64,000 bases of DNA from Bacillus sp. FJAT-27264. Lineage in GTDB: Bacteria > Bacillota > Bacilli > Paenibacillales > Paenibacillaceae. Both the position numbers and the translations under genes were made by a program. Positions 58,441 to 64,000 of this stretch are shown here, piece after piece (the stretch's first letter is position 1; each line of letters starts with the position of its first letter). The notes beneath the pieces were generated by a model, which saw nothing but the letters and a program-made list of their open reading frames with translations, was not told the origin of the DNA and ran no database searches. The stretch is taken from contig NZ_MAQW01000001.1 in the NCBI RefSeq assembly GCF_001682855.1, positions 578,443 through 642,442 on the forward strand. The letters are read 5' to 3'.

Positions 58441-58803
58441 CTAAGCTTGCCGGAGAAGCCACCGCTCGGCCTCATCCGTGTTATCAAACATTCTGAATTG
58501 GTTTCCTTTATTCGATTCTGAAGCTAGCTCCTTGAACCTGCCTTCTGTAATCATTTCATTCAGGACCAACGCTGTTGTCACATGATAATTGATGAGCTTC
58601 TGCATCATTCCGCCCGCCAGACCTGTTCTGAGGTTGAAGAAATCTGCGGACAGCATTGCACTATGAAGCATCAGCAGTTTGGTGTCATGCTCTGAGCATA
58701 AGGCGATGAGGTCCAATGCATCCTGTTCTCTGCTGAGCGGCGTTTCGGTGGAAAGGCATGCTACATAAGCTACATTGTTGTTGCTGATCACTTGATAATT
58801 CAT
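58441..58803 (-). CDS. DUF4180-family protein
   Basis: 120 residues. Conserved features of the family are EQDALDLIALCSEHDTKLLMLHSAMLS, then ADFFNLRTGLAGGMMQKLINYHVTTALVL and an end MFDNTDEAERWLL. Its fold resembles anti-sigma-antagonist (STAS)-like domains, but no activity is established. The ATG at 58803 follows AGAGGAG, which lies in the last codons of padR. The two are co-translated, and the pair probably works together in a small stress response. Confidence 0.82.
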   Translation of the reverse strand: MNYQVISNNNVAYVACLSTETPLSREQDALDLIALCSEHDTKLLMLHSAMLSADFFNLRTGLAGGMMQKLINYHVTTALVLNEMITEGRFKELASESNKGNQFRMFDNTDEAERWLLRQA

Positions 58804-58808
58804 TCTGT

Positions 58809-59372
58809 TCACTCCTCTGATTGTTCGCGTTCAAAGTCCTTCTCTGCCAGGCCTTGGCGCAATTGCTGCACCCACTGCAGCTCCTGTTCATATGTAGCGA
58901 CGATGTTCTCATCAATCATTTTCCAGAGATACGTTTCACGGGATGTCCGATTAGGGGAAAAGAGACCTCTGCGCATCTTCTCCTGCTCCAGACTGATCTG
59001 TAGAATGATTTCCTGCTCATATCCTGACAGTAGCTCTTCCAGCTCTGCAGGATTTAACTGATCGGCCCACGCCAGCTGGGTCAGGAACCCTTTCTTGATT
59101 TCCGGCAGCTCGGGTGGTGAGAGCACCCAGCTTTTCAATTCAGCCCTGCCCTTTTCAGTAATCGTATAAATCTTCTTCGAAGGTGAGCTTTCCTGATGCT
59201 GCACTTCATTCGTAACGAGTTCTTCTCCGAGAAGTTGCACCAGTGTCTTGTAAATTTGATTGTTATTGCCTGACCAATACATCGCCGAGGAGTCCTCAAT
59301 GATTTTCTTCAGGTCATATCCAGTGGATGGCTTCCAGCTCAGGATACCCAAAATCGCCAGTTTGATTGACAT
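58809..59372 (-). CDS. PadR-family regulator
   Basis: 187 residues. The N-terminal PadR winged helix is LAILGILSWKPSTGYDLKKIIEDSSAMYWSGNNNQIYKTLVQL, followed by the wing KKIYTITEKGRAELKSWV. A C-terminal helical dimerisation domain follows (VirR/AcrR-like, about 95-180). It leads the padR-DUF4180 operon. A 36-bp perfect palindrome sits 17 bp upstream of its start and holds the ATGT-N8-ACAT PadR consensus, so it is almost certainly autoregulated. Confidence 0.92.
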   Translation of the reverse strand: MSIKLAILGILSWKPSTGYDLKKIIEDSSAMYWSGNNNQIYKTLVQLLGEELVTNEVQHQESSPSKKIYTITEKGRAELKSWVLSPPELPEIKKGFLTQLAWADQLNPAELEELLSGYEQEIILQISLEQEKMRRGLFSPNRTSRETYLWKMIDENIVATYEQELQWVQQLRQGLAEKDFEREQSEE

Positions 59373-59389
59373 TACAATTCACCCTTTAT

Positions 59390-59425
59390 CAATTATCATA
59401 TGTTAATAGTAACATATGATAATTG
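59390..59425. promoter_or_regulatory. PadR operator, 36-bp perfect palindrome
   Basis: CAATTATCATATGTTA and TAACATATGATAATTG are perfect 16-bp inverted arms around ATAG. The centre reads ATGT-N8-ACAT, the known PadR-family recognition pattern. It overlaps the promoter region of padR. Confidence 0.85.
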
Positions 59426-59441
59426 AAATGCACAAGCGCAG

Positions 59442-59496
59442 AAAAAAACCTCCTTTGCTGAGGATGAGATTGTGCAATCATCCACGACAAAAGAGG
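59442..59496 (-). terminator. Terminator of the double-GNAT gene
   Basis: On the minus strand CCTCTTTTG pairs with CAAAGGAGG (one G-U) around a loop with an inner GGATGA/TCATCC stem, followed by seven T residues. Confidence 0.75.
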
Positions 59497-59504
59497 CTTC
59501 CTTA

Positions 59505-60887
59505 CTAGCTATGTATGAATTCCTTCTCCAAGATCGCATAAAAATATTGGTCGACCCAGCGTCCCTGCCAGTTCAACTCTTCCTTGAAAACTCCTTCCCT
59601 CACCATCCCGCTCCGCTCCATCAGTCTAGCCGATCGCTCATTAAGACTATTGCACATTCCTACTACCTTATGAGCCTTCAGCTGTTCAAAAGCGAATTGC
59701 AACAGTAATCGCACGGCCTCAATCCCGTATCCATTTCCACAGTACTCCGGAAGCAGAGCATAACCAAGCTCCCAACTGCTGCGGAAACCCACATAGCTCC
59801 AAAGCTTTATAATCCCAATTGGTGTTCTCTCAGGATCAGTCGCTCTACGAATCACAAAATCATAATGTTCCTTATTCCCGGCATCTTGAATCCTGCTCCG
59901 ATATTTTTCACGTACTTCCTCTCTGTTTTCTTCTACACTCTCTTCGTAATACCACAACTCTTTGTTGCATAATGTACTGCTCATAAAGTCCAAATCATCA
60001 ACGGCTAGACTGGACAGCAGCACCTGTTCTCCGCGAATTTCCATAAACTCAGATTCCTCCTTATTCGGGGCAAGATTATACCAGAATATAGGGTAGCTAA
60101 AATCTAGAGACAAACCTACACCTTCAGCGAGCCGAATCGAGCCCATGTTATCAGAAGAGCAATCCCAATAGGGCTGAAAATTGCGCCGACAGCATTCCTT
60201 AACAAAAGCCCTAACTGCCCCTGCAGCATAATACTGTCCCCGGAACTCTTCCACAGTTTCTACATCCGCTGCATGGGTGCTCCCGGCTACGAAGCCAGAG
60301 AAACACACACTGGCCACCTTATCGTTACACTCCGCAATATATCCAATGCCATGCTGTAAAAACTCCTCTATGGAGTTCCAGTAGTGAAGAATTTTCTGCT
60401 CCAAAAAAGCATGATTCGTATACCTTCCGGGTCTTAATGTCTCCTTGTCCATTCTGGTGATGGTTAACTGTGAAGGCACCATTTCCAGTGCAGGAGGTAC
60501 ATTATCCTCTATGAGCCCGAACACATGCTGAATATCATGGGAGAGATAACGCGGATGAAAGATCGCCCGGATCGTCTCCCCCCACTCTCTGTTCTCCGGC
60601 ACAATCTCTACGTCATGAATATTCTGCTTTAACAGTTCCGGCTCAAGATAAGTTCTCATATAAGAATCAAGGCCCTGTAAAAAGCCTTTACTTCGCGGAT
60701 TTCCGACAATCTGAAAATCTGACTGGCCCTGAATCCAGATTAAAGCCGCTTCGGGTTCATCTGGATGATCTGTGTATACCCGTCCGGGGTTAATACCTTC
60801 GGCAACAGCCCTTACCTCAATGTTGTTGCAGGGGTCCGTCAGATGCTTTATTTTCTTAAAATCCTGCGGCTTGAGCTCTGAGATCAC
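59505..60887 (-). CDS. Two-domain GNAT acetyltransferase
   Basis: 460 residues. The N-terminal half (about 1-245) resembles the GNAT_acetyltran family (PWDCSSDNMGSIRLAEGVG-like YWDCSSDNMGSIRLAEGVGL near 245). The C-terminal half (about 290-460) is a RimJ/RimL-type GNAT domain, with acetyl-CoA loop LLPEYCGNGYGIEAVRLLL and GMCNSLNERSARLMERSGMVREG. Two full acetyltransferase units in one chain are unusual. GTG at 60887 is preferred (GGAGGGG 6 bases upstream); an ATG at 60902 is the alternative. Substrates could be an antibiotic, a peptide N-terminus or an amine. It stands alone with its own terminator. Confidence 0.82.
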   Translation of the reverse strand: MISELKPQDFKKIKHLTDPCNNIEVRAVAEGINPGRVYTDHPDEPEAALIWIQGQSDFQIVGNPRSKGFLQGLDSYMRTYLEPELLKQNIHDVEIVPENREWGETIRAIFHPRYLSHDIQHVFGLIEDNVPPALEMVPSQLTITRMDKETLRPGRYTNHAFLEQKILHYWNSIEEFLQHGIGYIAECNDKVASVCFSGFVAGSTHAADVETVEEFRGQYYAAGAVRAFVKECCRRNFQPYWDCSSDNMGSIRLAEGVGLSLDFSYPIFWYNLAPNKEESEFMEIRGEQVLLSSLAVDDLDFMSSTLCNKELWYYEESVEENREEVREKYRSRIQDAGNKEHYDFVIRRATDPERTPIGIIKLWSYVGFRSSWELGYALLPEYCGNGYGIEAVRLLLQFAFEQLKAHKVVGMCNSLNERSARLMERSGMVREGVFKEELNWQGRWVDQYFYAILEKEFIHS

Positions 60888-61101
60888 CTGTATCCCCTCC
60901 ATCACAATAGTAGTTAGAGTATACTCCGGAATGGGATTATATGGATTGTAAAAAACAATTATAACCAAATACAACAACAGTTTAAGCTAATACGCTTAGC
61001 CGAAACCTTAACTTCCGCAATCGCCTTCCAAATCATAATTCCATGTAAATTGTGCATAATAATCTGGAAATATCAAGTCGGACCCCTCTAAGGATGTAAA
61101 T

Positions 61102-62643
61102 ATGCTCAAATGGCTCTTTAGGAATCGTAAATCACAGAAAAAGCTGCCAACTCCACAGTTGTCCAGGGGGAATTCTTCGCTGGGCCTTACACTAAGCGGG
61201 AATTTCGAAGCCGACTTGGCGTACTTCAGAGAGAGTTTTGACCGTTCAAGCGATATCGTATTCAAGGAATTGCTGGTCTGCGATGGATACCGCGGCATTA
61301 TTATTTTCATAGACGGATTAGTGGATGTGTCTCTTGTGGACATGCACATCATTACTCCCTTGCTGCACGGTCGCAGCCAATTGGAACTCAAGCTGAATGA
61401 ACAAGTCAAGGATCACGATGTCCAAGCGATCTTGCAAAAAAGTATTGTATCTGCCTGCCAGAGCAAGCTAGAAAGTGAAGCTGATGCCATTGCATCTGCC
61501 ATAACGAACGGTGACACGGTACTCATTCTGGAGGGTTCTCCCGAAGCCCTGATCTTCGACATGAAAAAGCGGGAATCACGCGCGGTCGAAGAAGCGGCCT
61601 CTGAGCCGACCATTCGTGGACCCCGGGAGGGCTTTACCGAGAAGCTGCGCACCAATACGAGTCTTCTGCGCATCAGGCTTAAGACGAATAAACTCAAGAT
61701 GGAACCACTAACCATTGGCGATGTGTCCAATACGGACATTGTCCTCGTGTACTTGGACGGAGTGGCCAAAACAGAGCTATTGGATGAAGTGCGCACACGG
61801 CTGCGCAGAATAAAAATCGATGCGATTCTGGAGAGCGGATATATTGAAGAATTGATCGAGGATAATACCTATTCGCCATTTCCGCAAGTCCTGAGTACAG
61901 AACGCCCGGATCGGGTAGCTGCAGCTCTACTGGAAGGTAAAGTCAGCTTACTGATTGACAATACGCCGTTCGCTTTGGTGTTGCCTATCACTTTTCTGGG
62001 ACTGATGCAGTCGCCGGAGGATTATTATCAGCGGTACATGATATCGACGGCTACCCGGTGGCTTCGATACTGGCTGGCGTTCATCGCTCTGACCTTTCCC
62101 TCTCTTTACATTGCTGTAACGACCTTTCATCAGGAAATGGTGCCGACCAACCTGTTGCTTAGCATTGCCTCTTCACGCGAGGCGGTCCCTTTTCCGGCCA
62201 TTATCGAAGCGCTTCTCATGGAGATTACCTTTGAAGGACTGCGGGAAGCCGGTATCCGAATGCCCCGCCCTGTTGGACAGGCCGTAAGCATCGTAGGTGC
62301 ATTAGTCATTGGACAAGCCGCAGTGCAGGCGGGCATTGTCTCGGCGATCCTCGTGATTATTGTATCGTTCACGGGAATTGCCTCCTTTATTTTCCCTTCT
62401 TATAGCCTGGGGATTGCTGCACGGTTGCTGCGCTTTCCGTTAATGTTCCTTGCCGGGACTCTGGGGCTGTACGGAATTCTCCTGGGGCTGCTGGTCATAT
62501 GCATCCATCTGCTTCGGCTCCGCTCCTTTGGCGTACCTTATCTTTCGCCCGTAGCTCCCTTATCCTTGAATAATCTTAAGGATACACTCTTCCGGGTACC
62601 TTGGAGGAATCTGATTCATCGCCGCAGAGGAATTGGCGAATAA
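61102..62643 (+). CDS. GerA-type spore germination receptor subunit A
   Basis: 513 residues. The N-terminal cytosolic region (about 1-300) has the typical FKELLVCDGYRGIIIFIDGLVD opening. Segment ETLLDEVRTRLRRIKIDAILESGYIEELIEDN precedes VLSTERPDRVAAALLEGKVSLLIDNTPFALVLP. Five membrane segments follow, with FEGLREAGIRMPRPVGQAVSIVGALVIG. These subunits sit in the inner spore membrane and with B and C subunits detect nutrients. AAGGATG precedes the ATG. It leads an ABC-type operon continuing with gerC and gerB. Expression in the forespore (SigG) is expected; no promoter was identified. Confidence 0.93.
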   Translation: MLKWLFRNRKSQKKLPTPQLSRGNSSLGLTLSGNFEADLAYFRESFDRSSDIVFKELLVCDGYRGIIIFIDGLVDVSLVDMHIITPLLHGRSQLELKLNEQVKDHDVQAILQKSIVSACQSKLESEADAIASAITNGDTVLILEGSPEALIFDMKKRESRAVEEAASEPTIRGPREGFTEKLRTNTSLLRIRLKTNKLKMEPLTIGDVSNTDIVLVYLDGVAKTELLDEVRTRLRRIKIDAILESGYIEELIEDNTYSPFPQVLSTERPDRVAAALLEGKVSLLIDNTPFALVLPITFLGLMQSPEDYYQRYMISTATRWLRYWLAFIALTFPSLYIAVTTFHQEMVPTNLLLSIASSREAVPFPAIIEALLMEITFEGLREAGIRMPRPVGQAVSIVGALVIGQAAVQAGIVSAILVIIVSFTGIASFIFPSYSLGIAARLLRFPLMFLAGTLGLYGILLGLLVICIHLLRLRSFGVPYLSPVAPLSLNNLKDTLFRVPWRNLIHRRRGIGE

Positions 62644-62716
62644 GAACAAGACCATGCACTCTGTTACGATGCCATTCATAAGCTTCGTTCCAACAATAAG
62701 ATGAGGGGTGAGAAAA

Positions 62717-63919
62717 ATGCAGGTGAAACCAGTGATCCTGTCAATGATATTCTTCCTGATTCTCCCTCTGTTGACAGGATGCTGGAGCAAAGTGGAAGTA
62801 AATGATGTCGCTATCGTTACTGCCGTCGGTCTCGACAAGACGGATAAAGGAAAAATCCAGCTCTCGCTGGAACTCGCCGTCCCTCGATTGCTAGGTGTGA
62901 CCAACCAATCCGGAGGCGAGAAACTAGAGGCCAAAGCAGGCTGGATCCTGTCCGCAGAAGGGGAGACCATTCTGGAAGCCTACAGGTACATTCAGCAGAA
63001 GGTACAGCGGAAGATTGTTTTTTACCATAGTAAGGTTATTGTTATCGGGGAGAAGCTGGCGCGCAGCGGCGTGCTGCCAGTCCTTGATTTCTTTGAACGG
63101 TACAAGCAATCGCAGATCAAGAGCCATATTCTGTTTGCCAAGGGCAAAGCGGTAGATATCTTGGAGTACAATCCGGTATTCGAAAAGCTGTCCTCTGAAA
63201 TCATGCGTGAAGAGGCCAAATCCAAAAAAAATGTAAGCGTCCGTCTCCTGCACTTTATGGACATGATGGTGTCGCCGGGAAATACGCCCATGGCAGCCCG
63301 TGTACAGCTAATCCCTGCTCAGACAGAGAAAAATAGCGATGAGTCTGATCCAGGCATATCCAAGATTAGCAGTCTATCCGTCAGAGGTGCGGCTGTGTTC
63401 CACAAGGATCAGCTAATCGGCTGGCTGAATGAGACAGAGACCAGAGGTGCCATGTGGCTGAAGAACCGGATGAAGGATGCGGTAACTACTGCCGAAGTTC
63501 CGGCGGAAAAGGGCGGGGGCCGGATCAGCGCACAGGTACATACGGCGAACACGAAATACCATACACTTGCAAGTACTAAAGGAATTACGATAACGGTAGA
63601 TCCCTACGCGGAGATTTCTATCTTTGAGAACACCTCTAAGCTGGACATGAGTAACCCGAAGGATCTGGACTATATCAAAGCTTTGGTTATGGAAGATGTC
63701 AAGGCCAGAATTGAATTGGTCTGCCATCAGGCACAGCAACGTTATAAAAAAGATATTCTAGGGTTCGGACATATCATCTACCGTCAGCACCCCAAGCAAT
63801 GGAACAAGAGCTATGCCAAGGAATGGGAGAAGCTATTTCCTGAAGTACCGATAAACATTACTCCACACATTACAATAACGCAGGTAGGTCTAACCAATAA
63901 ATCCATAGAGCTTGAGTAA
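62717..63919 (+). CDS. Ger(x)C-family spore germination lipoprotein
   Basis: 400 residues. The lipoprotein signal ends in LLTGC (Cys near residue 18), followed directly by the conserved WSKVEVNDVAIVTAVGLDKT. Further family features are KIVFYHSKVIVIGEKLARSGV, the region RGAAVFHKDQLIGWLNETETRGAMWL, and the C-terminal YKKDILGFGHIIYRQHPKQW. C subunits anchor to the outer face of the inner spore membrane and are needed for receptor function. The ATG at 62717 follows GGGGTGAG. It lies between the A subunit and the partial B subunit. Confidence 0.93.
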   Translation: MQVKPVILSMIFFLILPLLTGCWSKVEVNDVAIVTAVGLDKTDKGKIQLSLELAVPRLLGVTNQSGGEKLEAKAGWILSAEGETILEAYRYIQQKVQRKIVFYHSKVIVIGEKLARSGVLPVLDFFERYKQSQIKSHILFAKGKAVDILEYNPVFEKLSSEIMREEAKSKKNVSVRLLHFMDMMVSPGNTPMAARVQLIPAQTEKNSDESDPGISKISSLSVRGAAVFHKDQLIGWLNETETRGAMWLKNRMKDAVTTAEVPAEKGGGRISAQVHTANTKYHTLASTKGITITVDPYAEISIFENTSKLDMSNPKDLDYIKALVMEDVKARIELVCHQAQQRYKKDILGFGHIIYRQHPKQWNKSYAKEWEKLFPEVPINITPHITITQVGLTNKSIELE

Positions 63920-63942
63920 AAGGCTGAAAGGGAGGAATCAGG

Positions 63943-64000
63943 ATGGTCAGGGTATCGGGTTATCAGCTCTTTGCCACTACGGTGTTGTTTCAGCTTGGAA
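63943..64000 (+). CDS. GerB-type germination receptor subunit, start only
   Basis: Only the first 19 codons lie in the window (MVRVSGYQLFATTVLFQLG). GGGAGGAATCAGG precedes the ATG. The sequence matches the opening of GerB-family permease-like subunits (first membrane segment of the APC-type fold), and the operon order A, C, B supports this. The rest lies outside. Confidence 0.8.
   Translation, partial: MVRVSGYQLFATTVLFQLG

Overview
The window reads as a chromosomal piece of an endospore-forming, low-to-mid GC Firmicute, most likely Paenibacillus or a close relative. The grounds are a gerA/gerC/gerB germination cluster at the right edge, strong AGGAGG-type ribosome sites with some TTG/GTG starts, Gram-positive M-box riboswitches, CRE and Fur-type sites, and a large secreted GH81 glucanase with discoidin-type domains. 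No phage, CRISPR array, rRNA or tRNA gene was seen. One intact IS3-family element is present.

Layout. 1-1.4 kb: OmpR-type two-component system (kinase cut by the window edge). 1.5-8 kb: small accessory genes (membrane-anchored protein, APH-like phosphotransferase, MFS pump, AraC regulator divergent from uppP, NERD protein, FlaR-like kinase). 7.9-13.2 kb: magnesium island, in which two divergent operons (mgtC plus an MgtE_N-CBS protein; mgtA) each start with an M-box riboswitch. Each leader then has a small ORF with its own strong ribosome site and a second intrinsic terminator before the transporter gene. 13.3-18 kb: GH81 glucanase behind a CRE site. 18.3-24.9 kb: SDR enzyme, lipoprotein, the IS3 element, and a nitrilase/cupin pair divergent from a MocR regulator. 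25-30.9 kb: one operon for an aa3-type quinol oxidase, including both heme A synthesis enzymes. 31-35.4 kb: HisC-like and DapA-like enzymes, an aldo-keto reductase, an internally deleted SDR and a TetR regulator. 35.6-38.4 kb: Fur-controlled siderophore regulator and binding protein. 38.5-43.1 kb: an ABC exporter with a 29-residue membrane peptide, divergent from an AgrC/AgrA-like pair with a phosphatidyltransferase. 43.2-48.4 kb: TetR-controlled MFS/ABC efflux operon. 48.5-51.3 kb: broken ridA, alkaline phosphatase, Imm22-like protein. 51.4-55.7 kb: an operon resembling E. coli yegTUVW with two GntR operators. 55.9-64 kb: second OmpR-type system, PadR/DUF4180 pair, double-GNAT protein, and ger genes.

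The strongest candidate for something undescribed is the pair of mirror-image magnesium leaders (9.4-10.6 kb). Aptamer, terminator, small ORF and second terminator come in the same order in both. The small ORFs align without gaps over their first 19 codons, and the stop-to-terminator distance is 46 and 47 bases. A second unexplained item is a structured intergenic repeat of about 300 bp, present at 1.9 and 49.1 kb. It holds four copies of one 18-20 bp motif, two in each orientation. All coordinates and motif matches were read by eye; no database search or folding calculation was run.
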